64,000 nt of DNA from Alicyclobacillus suci (GCF_017329615.1 NZ_JAFMTW010000005.1:62001-126000), one strand, 5' to 3'. Counted from the stretch's first letter, positions 42,658 through 55,775 are shown. Translations and numbers: made by a program. Notes: generated by a model from the sequence alone, not told the origin.

Positions 42658-44382
42658 ATGCGTGTGATATCGGAAGAAAAGAATGCGTCATCTGAATGGC
42701 AGGCGCCGATGCTGACGGGATCGGAAATCTTAGTTGAAGCACTGCGCAAGGAGCAGGTGGAAGTCATTTTCGGATATCCCGGCGGGGCCGTTTTGCCGCT
42801 TTATGACGCTCTGTATGACTGTGGGATTCGACATGTTCTCGCGCGCCATGAACAAGGCGCGATTCATGCGGCCGAAGGATACGCACGCGTGACCGGGAAG
42901 CCCGGCGTCGTCATTGCCACATCTGGGCCGGGGGCGACGAATCTCGTCACCGGCCTGGCGGACGCCATGTTGGACTCCCTCCCCATTGTCGCCATCACAG
43001 GCCAAGTTGCGAGGTCCGTGATTGGGTCAGATGCGTTTCAGGAAACCTCTATCATTGGCATCAGCACTCCGATTACCAAGCATAATTACCAAGTGCAGCA
43101 CGCGAGTGAACTTCCGGCTGTGCTGAAAGAAGCCTTTCACATCGCCAATACAGGTCGAAAGGGTCCAGTCCTTGTCGATATTCCGAAGGATGTGGCTGGG
43201 GAAAAGGCGTTATTTATTTACGAGGACGCCCCTCAACTCCCTGGGTATCAACCGACCGTCGTCCCACACGCGATGCAGATTCGCAAAGTACTGGGGTTGC
43301 TTGAGGCAGCCAAGCGGCCGGTCATCCTTGCTGGCGCGGGTGTGCTCCACGCTGGGGCGAGCGGCGAACTTAGGCAGTTCGCAGAGCGCTTTGGCATCCC
43401 TGTTGTGCACACGTTACTAGGTCTCGGGGGATTCCCGGCTGACCATCCGCTGTTTCTCGGGATGGGCGGCATGCACGGAAGCAAGGCGGCCAACACAGCG
43501 CTTTACGAGACCGATTTGTTACTCAACTTTGGGGCGCGATTTGATGATCGGTTGACCGGTAATCTCAAGCATTTCGCGCCCGCAGCCACCGTTGTTCATG
43601 TCGATATCGATCCGGCCGAAATTGGAAAAAACGTCCCGACGGACGTGCCGGTTGTGGGCGACGTGAAAGAGGCGCTCACGATGTTGCTTGCAACCCAAAT
43701 GGCGGCACCGGATATCGCATCGTGGCGGCAACAACTATTGGATATCAAGGCGCAAACGCCATTTTGGTTCGTGCAAGAAGGTTCTCTCGTCAAACCGCAG
43801 CGGCTGATTTCTGAGATTGCGCGATTGACGAACGGTCAGTCTACTATCGTTACCGACGTTGGTCAGCATCAGATGTGGGCCGCTCAGTTTTACCCATTCA
43901 CTGAGCCGAATCATTGGGTGACTTCCGGCGGACTTGGAACGATGGGATTTGGTCTCCCTGCCGCCATTGGCGCACAGATAGCTGAGCCAACTCGCCAGGT
44001 GGTCGCGATTGTCGGCGATGCTGGCTTTCAGATGACGCTGCAGGAACTTGCCGTAGTCGCGGAGTTGGCACTGCCCTTAAAAATTGTAGTGGTAAACAAC
44101 GGTGCATTGGGCATGGTTCGGCAGTGGCAGGAGCTATTTTATCAGGAGCGTTACTCGAGTTCGCTGTTGCAATGGCAGCCGGATTTTCTGAAGTTGGCTG
44201 CCGCGTACGACATTCCGGCGGTTCAGATTCGGGAGGACGGCGAACTGACCGCAAAGTTGGATGCTTTCCTCGCGGCGTCAGGACCGGGACTGCTGGAGTG
44301 CTTGGTGGCACCGATGGAAAACGTGTACCCGATGATAGCGCCTGGTGACGGACTGCATCAGATGGTGGGGGTGAAGCCATGA
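42658..44382 (+). CDS. ilvB: Acetolactate synthase large subunit
   Basis: A 574-aa ThDP enzyme. [15 protein letters not shown] and [16 protein letters not shown] (activating Glu) lie in the N-domain; [18 protein letters not shown] with [12 protein letters not shown] is the ThDP/Mg binding region. ATG 42658 follows GGAGAGGAGG. It condenses pyruvate with pyruvate or 2-ketobutyrate and overlaps ilvN (ATGA). Confidence 0.96.
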   Translation: MRVISEEKNASSEWQAPMLTGSEILVEALRKEQVEVIFGYPGGAVLPLYDALYDCGIRHVLARHEQGAIHAAEGYARVTGKPGVVIATSGPGATNLVTGLADAMLDSLPIVAITGQVARSVIGSDAFQETSIIGISTPITKHNYQVQHASELPAVLKEAFHIANTGRKGPVLVDIPKDVAGEKALFIYEDAPQLPGYQPTVVPHAMQIRKVLGLLEAAKRPVILAGAGVLHAGASGELRQFAERFGIPVVHTLLGLGGFPADHPLFLGMGGMHGSKAANTALYETDLLLNFGARFDDRLTGNLKHFAPAATVVHVDIDPAEIGKNVPTDVPVVGDVKEALTMLLATQMAAPDIASWRQQLLDIKAQTPFWFVQEGSLVKPQRLISEIARLTNGQSTIVTDVGQHQMWAAQFYPFTEPNHWVTSGGLGTMGFGLPAAIGAQIAEPTRQVVAIVGDAGFQMTLQELAVVAELALPLKIVVVNNGALGMVRQWQELFYQERYSSSLLQWQPDFLKLAAAYDIPAVQIREDGELTAKLDAFLAASGPGLLECLVAPMENVYPMIAPGDGLHQMVGVKP

Positions 44383-44909
44383 ACCGCGTCATTAGCGTGA
44401 TTGTCAATAATAAGGCTGGCGTGCTGAATCGGATTACAGCGTTGTTTTTGCGGAAAGGTTTCAATATTCAAAACTTGACTGTGGGCGTCACTGACACACC
44501 AGGTTTATCGCGGATTACCATCGTCATGAATGACACGGACGCGTCAGCACTCGAACAGGTCATCAAGCAACTTTATAAGCAAATTGACGTGTTAAAAGTG
44601 ACCGACTTGACAGATCAGCCAATGGTCGCGCGCGAACTGGCGCTCATTCGAGTGAACAGTCCTGTGGCCCAGCGGTCGGTGATTACAACTATCATCGAGC
44701 CATTCCGGGCGAGCATTATCGATGTCGGTCGCGACTCCATCACGATTCAGGCCGTGGGCCGAACGGAGAAAATCGACGCGTTAATCGCGTTGCTCCGTCC
44801 GTACGGAATCAAGGAGTTGGCGCGCACCGGGCTCACCGCGTTGGCGCGCGATGTCGCGACGGTCACAGAGGCCCGACGCGTGTCCGAGAACAATGTGATT
44901 TCGATTTGA
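44379..44909 (+). CDS. ilvN: Acetolactate synthase regulatory subunit
   Basis: A 176-aa protein with an N-terminal ACT domain ([31 protein letters not shown]) and the ALS small-subunit C-domain ([20 protein letters not shown]). It confers valine feedback. Starts four bases inside ilvB. Confidence 0.95.
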   Translation: MNRVISVIVNNKAGVLNRITALFLRKGFNIQNLTVGVTDTPGLSRITIVMNDTDASALEQVIKQLYKQIDVLKVTDLTDQPMVARELALIRVNSPVAQRSVITTIIEPFRASIIDVGRDSITIQAVGRTEKIDALIALLRPYGIKELARTGLTALARDVATVTEARRVSENNVISI

Positions 44910-44970
44910 CGGACATCCATTTGGGCGTGTACCTGCAAATGAGACGAAAGAAAAAACTGAATTTTACTGA

Positions 44971-47554
<2,584 letters not shown>

Positions 47555-47570
47555 GTTTTCGGTCGATAGC

Positions 47571-47591
47571 CGGGGCTCCTTGCGAGCCCCG
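47571..47591 (+). other. Intercistronic hairpin leuA-leuB
   Basis: CGGGGCTC/GAGCCCCG with loop CTTGC, no T tract. Probably a message-processing or stabilising stem rather than a terminator. Confidence 0.6.
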
Positions 47592-47614
47592 AACCATTGC
47601 AAGAGGAGGACCTT

Positions 47615-48697
47615 ATGACCAGACACATTACCATTCTACCTGGAGATGGCATTGGGCCAGAAGTGACAAAAGAGGCTCGGCGCCTGCTAGAGGAGGTGGC
47701 GCAGACACTTGGCGAGACATGGACATTGGAGGAAGCGCTGATTGGCGGCGCGGCGTACGACCACACAGGTCATCCGCTACCACCTGAGACCATCGCGAAG
47801 TGCAAAGCGTCTGACGCGGTCTTGCTGGGGGCTGTTGGTGGTCCAAAGTGGGATCACCTGCCTGGCGACGTTCGCCCGGAAGCGGGATTGCTCGGCATTC
47901 GCAAGCAGTTGGGCGTATTTGCAAACCTGCGACCAATTCGCACATGGCCCGGGTTATTGCTTGCATCCCCGCTCAAGCCAGAGTTACTCGACGGGGTCGA
48001 CATGGTGATTGTTCGCGAACTGACCGGCGGATTGTACTTTGGTGAACCGAAAGCGCGGCTGGATGGTGGGAATGCAGTCGTTGACACGCTGCATTACACG
48101 CGGCAGGAAATTGAGCGCGTGGTGCGCCAGGCGTTTCTAATTGCTCAGAACAGGCGGAAGAAAGTGACTTCTGTCGACAAGGCGAACGTGCTTGAGTCGA
48201 GTCGGATGTGGCGCGAAATTGTGCAGGAGACTGCCACAGATTTTCCGGATGTGACCGTCGAGCACATCTTGGTGGACAGTGCTGCGATGCAGTTGATTCA
48301 GCGGCCCAATCAGTTTGACGTCGTCGTCACCGAGAATATGTTTGGCGACATTTTGAGCGATGAAGCTGCGGTGCTCACCGGGTCTATCGGCATGCTCCCA
48401 TCGGCCAGCCTAGGCAGTGGTGGACCGGGTCTTTATGAGCCGGTTCACGGATCAGCCCCAGACATCGCGGGGCAAGGGATTGCGAATCCGCTTGCGAGTT
48501 TTTTATCTGTAGCGATGCTGTTGCGGCATTCGCTTGGGCTAGAAGTGGCGGCAACCGCAATTGAGGATGCTGTGCTCGCGACGATTGAGGCTGGACACCG
48601 GACACGGGATTTAGCTGGTCACGGCTCGGAACCGGTTGGCACAGAAGACATGAGCGCATTGGTTCGGCACGAGGTGCAAAGGAGGCTCAACGGATAA
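47615..48697 (+). CDS. leuB: 3-isopropylmalate dehydrogenase
   Basis: A 360-aa enzyme. ILPGDGIGPEVTKEA, LGAVGGPKWDHL, VRELTGGLYFGEP, the catalytic Lys/Asp region and ENMFGDILSDEAAVLTGSIGMLPSASL are standard. ATG 47615 follows AAGAGGAGG. Its TAA directly abuts the leuC ATG. Confidence 0.96.
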   Translation: MTRHITILPGDGIGPEVTKEARRLLEEVAQTLGETWTLEEALIGGAAYDHTGHPLPPETIAKCKASDAVLLGAVGGPKWDHLPGDVRPEAGLLGIRKQLGVFANLRPIRTWPGLLLASPLKPELLDGVDMVIVRELTGGLYFGEPKARLDGGNAVVDTLHYTRQEIERVVRQAFLIAQNRRKKVTSVDKANVLESSRMWREIVQETATDFPDVTVEHILVDSAAMQLIQRPNQFDVVVTENMFGDILSDEAAVLTGSIGMLPSASLGSGGPGLYEPVHGSAPDIAGQGIANPLASFLSVAMLLRHSLGLEVAATAIEDAVLATIEAGHRTRDLAGHGSEPVGTEDMSALVRHEVQRRLNG

Positions 48698-50134
48698 ATG
48701 GGCAAAACATTATTTGATAAAATATGGGATGCACATGTCGTGAAAACATTGGAAGATGGCCAGAGTTTACTCTACATCGATTTACACCTGGTTCACGAGG
48801 TGACGTCACCCCAGGCGTTCGCCGGGTTGCGCATGGCAGGGAGATCTGTGCGGCAGCCAAACGCGACGTTTGCGACGATGGATCACAATATTCCGACGGA
48901 CAACCCGTATGATGTGCGCGACCAGATTGCCAAGAAACAAATTGATACTTTAATTGAAAATTGCCGCGAGTTTGGCGTTCAACTGGCTGACCTTGACAGT
49001 CCTCATCAAGGGATTGTTCACGTGATTGGACCCGAGCTGGGATTGACGGTACCTGGCAAGACAATCGTTTGTGGCGACAGCCATACGTCCACACATGGGG
49101 CTTTTGGCGCGTTGGCGTTTGGCATTGGCACCAGTGAGGTCGAGCATGTGCTGGCCACGCAGTGTTTGTGGCAGACACGCCCCAAGACGTTGCGGATTCA
49201 GTTGGAAGGGTCACTCGCTCCTGGTGTCACGTCGAAAGATGTGATTCTCGCCTTGATTGCGAAGTACGGTGTCAATTTTGGGACGGGTCACGTTATTGAA
49301 TTCGCGGGTAGTTTAATTCCGACATTGACGATGGAACAACGGATGACCATTTGCAACATGTCGATTGAGGCAGGGGCCCGGGCTGGGCTGATGGCGCCGG
49401 ATGACACGACCATTGCTTACGTCAAGGACCGGCCACACGCTCCGCGCGGCGAACAGTGGGAACAAGCTGTGGCTCTCTGGCGAGAATTAAAGTCGGATGA
49501 TGACGCGGTCTTTGACAGGGACATCGTGTTTGATGTCACGCAACTCTCGCCACAAGTGACGTGGGGCACGAACCCTGGGATGGGCGCGGACGTCAACGGC
49601 ACAGTGCCTGATCCGGCTACTGCGCCCACGCCTGTCGAACAGCGGGCGCTCGCGGCGGCACTCGAGTATATGGGATTGGAACCAGGAACGAAAATCACGG
49701 ATATTCCGGTACAACACGTGTTTATCGGCTCGTGTACGAATGCGCGCATCGAGGATTTGCGGCTCGCCGCGTCGGTCGTTCGTGGTCGCAAGGTGGCAAA
49801 TGGTGTGCGGGCGTTGGTTGTGCCGGGGTCGAAACAGGTCAAGCGGCAGGCGGAATCGGAAGGGTTGCATGAAATCTTTCTGGCAGCAGGATTTGAATGG
49901 CGCGAACCTGGCTGTAGTATGTGTCTTGGCATGAATCCAGACATCATCCCAGCAGGTGAACGGTGTGCATCCACATCGAATCGGAATTTCGAGGGGCGGC
50001 AGGGCCGCGGTGCGCGCACGCATCTCGTGAGTCCAGCCATGGCTGCAGCGGCTGCGTTGGCAGGTCGGTTTGTCGATGTCCGCGAGTTTGCAGGAGTACA
50101 TCAAGGAGGCGTTGCGCATGGAGCCGCTCGTTAA
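48698..50134 (+). CDS. leuC: 3-isopropylmalate dehydratase large subunit
   Basis: A 478-aa aconitase-family protein. It carries the three cluster cysteines, one in [12 protein letters not shown] and the pair in [13 protein letters not shown], plus [29 protein letters not shown] lies at the end of leuB. It forms the isomerase with LeuD, overlapping it by 17 bp. Confidence 0.95.
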   Translation: MGKTLFDKIWDAHVVKTLEDGQSLLYIDLHLVHEVTSPQAFAGLRMAGRSVRQPNATFATMDHNIPTDNPYDVRDQIAKKQIDTLIENCREFGVQLADLDSPHQGIVHVIGPELGLTVPGKTIVCGDSHTSTHGAFGALAFGIGTSEVEHVLATQCLWQTRPKTLRIQLEGSLAPGVTSKDVILALIAKYGVNFGTGHVIEFAGSLIPTLTMEQRMTICNMSIEAGARAGLMAPDDTTIAYVKDRPHAPRGEQWEQAVALWRELKSDDDAVFDRDIVFDVTQLSPQVTWGTNPGMGADVNGTVPDPATAPTPVEQRALAAALEYMGLEPGTKITDIPVQHVFIGSCTNARIEDLRLAASVVRGRKVANGVRALVVPGSKQVKRQAESEGLHEIFLAAGFEWREPGCSMCLGMNPDIIPAGERCASTSNRNFEGRQGRGARTHLVSPAMAAAAALAGRFVDVREFAGVHQGGVAHGAAR

Positions 50135-50723
50135 GCACAAAGGTCGCGTTGCTTTACTCAGCCGCGTCAATGTTGATACAGATCAGATTATTCCAAAGCA
50201 ATTTTTGAAGCGGATTGAACGGGATGGCTTTGGTGAATTCTTATTCTTTGATTGGCGTTACCTGTCGTCTGGTGAGCCGAATCCGGATTTCGAATTAAAT
50301 GCCGAGCGGGCGCAGGGCGCATCCATTTTGTTGGCCGACGCGAATTTTGGTTGTGGGTCGTCTCGCGAACATGCGGTTTGGGCCTTGAGCGATTATGGAT
50401 TCCGGGTTGTCATTGCGCCGTCGTTTGCCGATATTTTTTTCAATAACTGTTTTAAAAATGGCGTGTTGCCTGTAGTCATTCCACAAGATGTCCGCGACGA
50501 ATTGGCTGCGAGTTACGCGGCAGAGGCGTGGGACGCCATTACGGTTGATTTGGAAAATCAGGTATTGGTGACCGACCATGGACTATCCGTCCCGTTTGAC
50601 GTGGACCCGCATAAGAAACATATGTTGCTCAACGGCCTGGACGATATTGGTCTCACGCTGCAGTTTGACGAGGAGATTTCTGGGTATGAAGCACGGCGAC
50701 AAGTCTATCAGTTGACATACTAA
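50118..50723 (+). CDS. leuD: 3-isopropylmalate dehydratase small subunit
   Basis: A 201-aa swivel domain. [37 protein letters not shown] and the [17 protein letters not shown] tail. ATG 50118 follows AAGGAGG; an earlier in-frame start (50070) lies within leuC and is rejected. Last gene of the nine-gene operon. Confidence 0.95.
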   Translation: MEPLVKHKGRVALLSRVNVDTDQIIPKQFLKRIERDGFGEFLFFDWRYLSSGEPNPDFELNAERAQGASILLADANFGCGSSREHAVWALSDYGFRVVIAPSFADIFFNNCFKNGVLPVVIPQDVRDELAASYAAEAWDAITVDLENQVLVTDHGLSVPFDVDPHKKHMLLNGLDDIGLTLQFDEEISGYEARRQVYQLTY

Positions 50724-50758
50724 ATTCACTTTTTCAGTTATAGGGTTTTCATCGTGAA

Positions 50759-50804
50759 TCGTACGCCGCAGACTCCGTATTTGGAGGCGCGGCGTACGAT
50801 TTTT
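50759..50804 (+). terminator. Terminator of the ilv-leu operon
   Basis: TCGTACGCCGC (50759-50769) pairs with GCGGCGTACGA (50789-50799), with inner CTCC/GGAG, then TTTTT. Confidence 0.9.
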
Positions 50805-50840
50805 ATGTGCTACACTGAAAAATGGAGAGGCGGGGACGCA

Positions 50841-52235
50841 ATGGAACGGGAAGCGACACAGGTAGAGCAAGAAGTCACAAAGATGATTACGTGGATTTTT
50901 GAATCCTACACGCGCGTCCCCGCAGTGAAACGCGCTGGATACGACCGCGATGTCCGGCACCCTGAGTGGACCCGGTGGCTACTTGACGCGGTTGGACACC
51001 CGGACGAGTTTATGTACAATGTGGCGGTTACTGGGAGCAAAGGGAAGGGCACGCACGCGATTTTACTAGCGGCGGTGCTCGAGCGTTTGGGACTGCGTGT
51101 GGGATTATTCACAAGTCCGCACCTGGTAGATTTTTTAGAGCGAATCCGGATAAATGGCTTGACCGTGCCGAATGAAGATTTTGTTCGGCTCGCCAGGTGT
51201 GTCAAGTTGGCAGCCAGAGATGCCGAATTGCCGTCCGACGAGTATTTCGGACCGGTTGGTTTGGTGGCAGTGATGGCGAGTCTTTGGTTTCGCGAGCAGA
51301 AAACCGATGTCAATGTGTTTGAATTGGGGAGAGGGGCTCTGCACGACGACGTCAATCAAGTCGTGCATCAAGGTGCCTTGTTGACACCGATTTTTCCCGA
51401 ACATCTGGATAAGCTCGGGCCAACGTGGTCAGATGTGGTTCGCGAGAAACTTGGCGTCGTCACCGCGCATACCAAATGGGCAGTTAGTTATACACAAGCG
51501 CCGGAGGTGGAGGGCCAGATTGCGGCCTATTTTGACGACTCTAAAGTCACATCGCGTCTATTGGGGCGAGATTTTTCGTATGAACTGGTGAATGGGACAG
51601 GCGGTGTACAGACGGTCTTCGCATACGCAGGGGGCGTGACACACCGCGCGGTGGTCGGTGCGGAGCTCGCTTTGTACGCGGGCAATGTGGCGGTATCCTT
51701 AGTTGCGGCACACCACGTCCTTCAGTCGCTGAAGCGGATTGATGACGCGATTGAGGTCAATCTTTTGGGACTGCGTTTACCTGGGCGGATGCAAGTGATT
51801 TCAAAGGATCCCACTTGCCTTGTCGACGGGGCGATTCACGCCGTCAATGCCCGGTTTGTTGTAAAATGGCTCAAGGCAGTTCGACCGACAGGGAAAATTA
51901 CCGCAATCTTGTCGTTGCCCGACGACAAGGACGCGCTAGGTGTGATATCGACGCTTGCGCCGTATGTCCACGCGTTTGTCTTTACGACGAGTTCGAACCC
52001 GCATTTGCGATACACGCAGGATTATACAGCCGTTGCTACCGAGCAAGGCGTCCAATCCTCTGTGGAACCGGATGTCGAGATTGCGGTTCAACGCGCGCGA
52101 GATGCAGCGCACAAAGAGGATACGTTGTTGTTTCTTGGAACGCAGTCCTACGTTGGAGACGTGTTGCGTTTCTTTGACGTTCCGACGCAGTCTCTTTGGG
52201 AAAGTGGATGCGGTCAAGGGAGGGGACTTCACTGA
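50841..52235 (+). CDS. Divergent FolC-like Mur ligase family protein
   Basis: A 464-aa protein with the folylpolyglutamate/dihydrofolate synthase layout: ATP P-loop GSKGKGTHA, GLFTSPHLVDFLERIRING, and the C-terminal Mur ligase domain (~300-440; GRMQVISKDPTCLVDGAIH). Two normally strict motifs differ: the E-x-G-x-GG-R-x-D-A-T-N loop is ELGRGALHDDVN, and the D-H-x-x-x-LG motif is PEHLDKLG. So folate ligase activity is uncertain; it may use another acceptor. ATG 50841 follows GAGAGGCGGGG. Coupled to the next gene. Confidence 0.7.
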   Translation: MEREATQVEQEVTKMITWIFESYTRVPAVKRAGYDRDVRHPEWTRWLLDAVGHPDEFMYNVAVTGSKGKGTHAILLAAVLERLGLRVGLFTSPHLVDFLERIRINGLTVPNEDFVRLARCVKLAARDAELPSDEYFGPVGLVAVMASLWFREQKTDVNVFELGRGALHDDVNQVVHQGALLTPIFPEHLDKLGPTWSDVVREKLGVVTAHTKWAVSYTQAPEVEGQIAAYFDDSKVTSRLLGRDFSYELVNGTGGVQTVFAYAGGVTHRAVVGAELALYAGNVAVSLVAAHHVLQSLKRIDDAIEVNLLGLRLPGRMQVISKDPTCLVDGAIHAVNARFVVKWLKAVRPTGKITAILSLPDDKDALGVISTLAPYVHAFVFTTSSNPHLRYTQDYTAVATEQGVQSSVEPDVEIAVQRARDAAHKEDTLLFLGTQSYVGDVLRFFDVPTQSLWESGCGQGRGLH

Positions 52236-52771
52236 TTTGGCAACTCATTATGTTTGGTTTGGCTATGGGTGCAAATAACGGATTGGCATCTGTTGCGCTC
52301 GGCACATCGCAGCTCTCTCGCGTGCAACAATGGCGAACCGCACTCATCTTTGCGGTCTTTGAGGCAGTCATGCCGGTCATTGGGATGCTGATAGGCGAGT
52401 CGATTGCTGGCAGCATTGGCGGCAAGGCGCGCTGGGTCGGTATCGCTGTACTCGTCATCATGGGGATTTATAGTGTATTTAAGCGAGATGGTGACGAGGA
52501 CGAAGCGGATAAAGCGGTTAAGGCAAAGGGCGCAAGCATTATTTTCTTGGCCGTGGCGCTGAGCTTAGATAATTTGACGGTTGGATTTGGCGTGGGGATG
52601 TTTGACGCTCCGTTGCTGCTTGCAGCAGTCGTATTTGGCTTGGTGAGTCTGTTGATGACGCTCGCTGGGTTGGAATTCGGGCGTTATCTCGGGAAGCGTG
52701 TGAACATTTCGGCGGACAAGCTGTCGGGTGTGGTGTTGTTGATTGTTGCCTGCGTGATGGCCCTTGTCTAG
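52232..52771 (+). CDS. MntP/YtaF-like membrane transporter
   Basis: A ~179-aa six-helix protein with two repeats, FGLAMGANNGLASVALG and VALSLDNLTVGFGVGMF. The second has the L-D-N-x-x-V-G motif of MntP/YtaF manganese-type pumps; in the first the Asp is replaced (GANNG). The start is unusual: AAGGGAGGGG (52216-52225) points to CTG 52232, which overlaps the upstream TGA as CTGA, while the first in-frame ATG with no ribosome site is 52250. A paralogue is carried in the sleL element (28734-29273). Confidence 0.6.
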   Translation: MIWQLIMFGLAMGANNGLASVALGTSQLSRVQQWRTALIFAVFEAVMPVIGMLIGESIAGSIGGKARWVGIAVLVIMGIYSVFKRDGDEDEADKAVKAKGASIIFLAVALSLDNLTVGFGVGMFDAPLLLAAVVFGLVSLLMTLAGLEFGRYLGKRVNISADKLSGVVLLIVACVMALV

Positions 52772-52964
52772 ATTTGTGGTGGGGCTTTGCAATGAAGCGA
52801 ATCGTTGCGAAGTCCCTCGTTGACGCCGGAGGCGTTCAGTTTTTCCATACTGGAACTTGTAGTATAATGGGGGTGGATATTTTTATGAAGGACGGCTGTG
52901 CATGACGAACATGCAGTTTATGCGTCCTTCATTAAGAGGTTTATAGGGATGAGGAGGCTATTTT

Positions 52965-54098
52965 ATGGCGACTGATACGACGTTTAAAGCCGGGTTAGAA
53001 GACGTTGTTGCCAACACGTCCGAAATTTGTTTTGTTGATGGTAAAGAGGGCCGCCTCATTTACCAAGGTTATGATATTCATGATCTCGTCGGTGGAGGCG
53101 CTTCCTTTGAAGAAGTAGTCTATCTGTTGTGGCATGGCAAACTACCGTCAAAAGCCGAACTCGAAACATTTACGAAGCAAATTGCGACACAGCGCGAACT
53201 TCCGGAAGCTGTCTTGAACTTCCTTCGTGGCGTTCCGAAAGACGCAAATGCGATGGAAGTCTTGCGAACGGCTGTTTCATACCTCGGTTTGTACGACCCA
53301 GACAACGGAGACGAATCGATTGAGGCGAATATTCGAAAAGCTACCCGGCTGGTCGCACAAATCCCCACCATTGTCACCTCGTTCGAACGCATCCGCCAAG
53401 GATTGGAGCCCATTCAACCTGACCCGTCATTGAGTGCAGCGGCAAGCTTCTTCTATCAACTGCGTGGAGAAAAGCCATCTGAGTTCGTGGAACGCGCCTT
53501 CAACACCGCCCTCATCTTACATGCGGACCACGAGTTGAACGCTTCCACATTTTCGGCTCGTGTGACAGCGGGTACATTGTCTGATATGTATTCTGCAATC
53601 ACGTCAGCAGTGGGGACGTTGAAGGGACCTCTGCACGGCGGTGCAAATGAACAAGTCATGAAGATGCTCTTGGAGATTAACGAAGAGTCCAAGGCACAAG
53701 AATGGATTAAGACAGCGCTTGACAACAAGCGTAAAATCATGGGCTTCGGCCATCGCGTATACCGTACGGAAGACCCGCGTGCGACGCATTTGCGCAAGTT
53801 GAGCAAAGAGGCTGGTGAGCTCGCCGGTCAGACGAAATGGTTCAACATGTCGCAAACGATTGAAGCTTACGTGAAAGAGATGAAGGGCCTCAATGCCAAC
53901 GTCGACTTCTATTCGGCTTCCATGTACTATGCGATGGGAATTCCTACGCACCTGTATACGCCGATTTTTGCCATCAGCCGAATTTCCGGTTGGTCGGCGC
54001 ATGTGTTGGAGCAATATCGGAACAACCGCTTGATTCGCCCTCGTGCTGAATATGTAGGCAAGGTGAATCAAACGTACGTTCCAGTCGACCAACGTTAA
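52965..54098 (+). CDS. citZ: Citrate synthase
   Basis: A 377-aa type II-short (Bacillus CitZ-like) citrate synthase. DGKEGRLIYQGYDIHDL at the N-terminus; active-site His in LHGGANEQVMKML and GFGHRVYRTEDPRA; catalytic Asp in the NVDFYSASMYYAMGIP region. It condenses acetyl-CoA and oxaloacetate. A TATAAT at 52863-52868 is a likely -10 without a clear -35. ATG follows GAGGAGG. It is monocistronic, with its own terminator. Confidence 0.95.
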   Translation: MATDTTFKAGLEDVVANTSEICFVDGKEGRLIYQGYDIHDLVGGGASFEEVVYLLWHGKLPSKAELETFTKQIATQRELPEAVLNFLRGVPKDANAMEVLRTAVSYLGLYDPDNGDESIEANIRKATRLVAQIPTIVTSFERIRQGLEPIQPDPSLSAAASFFYQLRGEKPSEFVERAFNTALILHADHELNASTFSARVTAGTLSDMYSAITSAVGTLKGPLHGGANEQVMKMLLEINEESKAQEWIKTALDNKRKIMGFGHRVYRTEDPRATHLRKLSKEAGELAGQTKWFNMSQTIEAYVKEMKGLNANVDFYSASMYYAMGIPTHLYTPIFAISRISGWSAHVLEQYRNNRLIRPRAEYVGKVNQTYVPVDQR

Positions 54099-54126
54099 TC
54101 ACTGCGATGTAAGCGTACAAACAACC

Positions 54127-54169
54127 AACCGGCGCCATGCGACGTTCACGTTGCTGGCACCGGTTTTTT
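54127..54169 (+). terminator. Intrinsic terminator of citZ
   Basis: AACCGGCGCCA pairs with TGGCACCGGTT (one mismatch), then TTTTTT. Confidence 0.9.
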
Positions 54170-54292
54170 GCGTCTCAACGATGCCCTCCTGTTCATCCAT
54201 GTGTGCGTGTTCCATGCATTGTCCTACGTACTAATATGTACTAGCGTAGGTCGCAGTGCCGGGGAGAGCCTAAGACACGGGAGGGGTGTCGA

Positions 54293-54508
54293 ATGGCCAA
54301 TAACAATCGTCTTTTGCTGCAACAGGCAACACGTGCTCTGCAAGATATGAAGTATGAAGTAGCGACTGAACTGGGAATTACGCCGCCATCCGATGGTTAT
54401 TGGGGCTTTGTAAGTTCCTTTGAAAACGGGTCGATTGGTGGCAGCATTACACGGAAATTGGTCGCATTCGCTCAAGAGCACTTGGCTGAGCAATCTTCGC
54501 GGTCATAA
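54293..54508 (+). CDS. Alpha/beta-type small acid-soluble spore protein
   Basis: A 71-aa SASP. ALQDMKYEVATELGI holds the GPR protease cleavage region (cut after the Glu), and GSIGGSITRKLVAFAQEHL is the second conserved block. It coats spore DNA and protects it from UV and heat, and is degraded at germination. Expected to be under the forespore factor SigG, although I see no convincing SigG box upstream. ATG follows CGGGAGGGG. Confidence 0.93.
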   Translation: MANNNRLLLQQATRALQDMKYEVATELGITPPSDGYWGFVSSFENGSIGGSITRKLVAFAQEHLAEQSSRS

Positions 54509-54515
54509 GCTTTTT

Positions 54516-54567
54516 GCCCCATGTATCGTGAACCGTCGGGAAGCTTCACGATACATGGGGCTGTTTT
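54516..54567 (+). terminator. Intrinsic terminator of the SASP gene
   Basis: A perfect 17-bp stem (54516-54532 with 54545-54561), beginning GCCCCATGTATCG, followed by TGTTTTT. Confidence 0.95.
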
Positions 54568-54647
54568 TGTGTGCTGTGTCCGTGTCCCCATTTTCCTCTT
54601 TCTGCGGCATTTCTACAAATAACTCAGGAAGAAAGGAAGGGACCTCC

Positions 54648-54845
54648 ATGCAGGACTGGATTTGGCCCATTTTGATTGCAGCTTCACAGGGTGTACTGGC
54701 TTATGGGCTCACGTTTGTAAACAAGCTTGTGCAATTGGTTGCGCATACGTTCGAAGCCCATATCGAACTCTTGATTCAGCGCGAAGAAAGCTCAACGGTT
54801 AAGGGTCCACCGGATAAAGCGGATGTTCACTCGGCACAGTTATAG
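54648..54845 (+). CDS. Small single-helix membrane protein, unknown
   Basis: A 65-aa protein with one hydrophobic helix (residues 5-23) and an amphipathic, then acidic/polar tail. GAAAGGAAGG lies eight bases before ATG 54648. It lies between two strong terminators, so it is a separate small transcript. No family recognised. Confidence 0.65.
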   Translation: MQDWIWPILIAASQGVLAYGLTFVNKLVQLVAHTFEAHIELLIQREESSTVKGPPDKADVHSAQL

Positions 54846-54867
54846 TCATCCGTATGACAGTCAGCAT

Positions 54868-54904
54868 AAAAATGGCGATCCCGTTCATCGGGATCGCCAT
54901 TTTT
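54868..54904 (+). terminator. Bidirectional terminator
   Basis: AAAATGGCGATCCCG pairs with CGGGATCGCCATTTT, loop TTCAT, T runs on both strands; serves the 65-aa gene and the convergent CBS gene. Confidence 0.93.
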
Positions 54905-54911
54905 ATGCCAT

Positions 54912-55349
54912 TTAATGAACGATGTTTGACTGCTGCTCTGTGCGTGTAGAAATTTTGCTCAATGCATCCCCAGCTTCGTTGATATGGATATCGACAGTTG
55001 CAAGGTCACCAATTGCCAGAATACCGCAAAGTTCACCCGATGCGTTGACAACAGGCAAGCGGCGAATCTGATGACGTGCCATCAGGTCGGCTGCCTCATG
55101 CGCGTCGGTATCGGGTGTACAAGTGACAACCTTATTGGACATGCAGTCCTCGACGCGGACATCTGCCTTACCGCGGGCCACTGCCTTTAACACGATATCC
55201 CGGTCAGTGATGACGCCAATGACTTTTTTGTTGTCGCAAACGGGCACTGAACCACAGTTGTAGGTCTTCATGGCTTGTGCCGCTTTTTGGATGGAGTCCG
55301 TACCGCAGCAGCATTGAACGTTGGTGGTCATAATTTGTTCCACTTTCAT
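54912..55349 (-). CDS. CBS-domain pair protein
   Basis: A 145-aa protein made of two CBS motifs: CGSVPVCDNKKVIGVITDRDI and RRLPVVNASGELCGILAIGDLA. Such Bateman modules bind adenine nucleotides and act as regulators. Unusually many cysteines occur near the N-terminus (NVQCCCGTDS). ATG 55349 has GGGAGGGG upstream. Partner unknown. Confidence 0.85.
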   Translation of the reverse strand: MKVEQIMTTNVQCCCGTDSIQKAAQAMKTYNCGSVPVCDNKKVIGVITDRDIVLKAVARGKADVRVEDCMSNKVVTCTPDTDAHEAADLMARHQIRRLPVVNASGELCGILAIGDLATVDIHINEAGDALSKISTRTEQQSNIVH

Positions 55350-55409
55350 TCGGCATACCCCTCCCATGAATGATGTTCGAGGGTAGTATGTCCGTCGAAT
55401 GCAGCGAAA

Positions 55410-55775
55410 TCACATGGTAGAAATTTGTCTGCGCCAGGTCAACACGTCATATGTACAAGTGCCGACTGCCCAGATGGCCGCAAGCGTGTGAAGTACGCCG
55501 TCGAGCGGCTCCATGGTGCCAAGCAGCGGCTGTCCTGACCAGATGTTTGTCAAATCCCAAACGACGCAAGCGGCTCCTAGAAAGAGCAGGGCGAGGGCTG
55601 CCACTCGACGGCGTCGTCGCGCAGCAAGAATCGCCAACGCACCCAGTGATACACTGATGATGGACTCGATTTGTGTGAATTGTAGGTATGATCCGAGATG
55701 GCCCATGGTCAGTCCAGCAACCCCTAAGAGTAGAAACATCCAGCCGATGATACGGCAAGTCGTTTTACTATTCAT
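55410..55775 (-). CDS. Four-helix membrane protein (DUF4383-like)
   Basis: A 121-aa protein with about four hydrophobic segments and an Arg-rich loop (AARRRRRVAAL). The arrangement resembles DUF4383 proteins, function unknown. ATG follows GAGGGG. Upstream of the CBS gene on the same strand. Confidence 0.6.
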   Translation of the reverse strand: MNSKTTCRIIGWMFLLLGVAGLTMGHLGSYLQFTQIESIISVSLGALAILAARRRRRVAALALLFLGAACVVWDLTNIWSGQPLLGTMEPLDGVLHTLAAIWAVGTCTYDVLTWRRQISTM

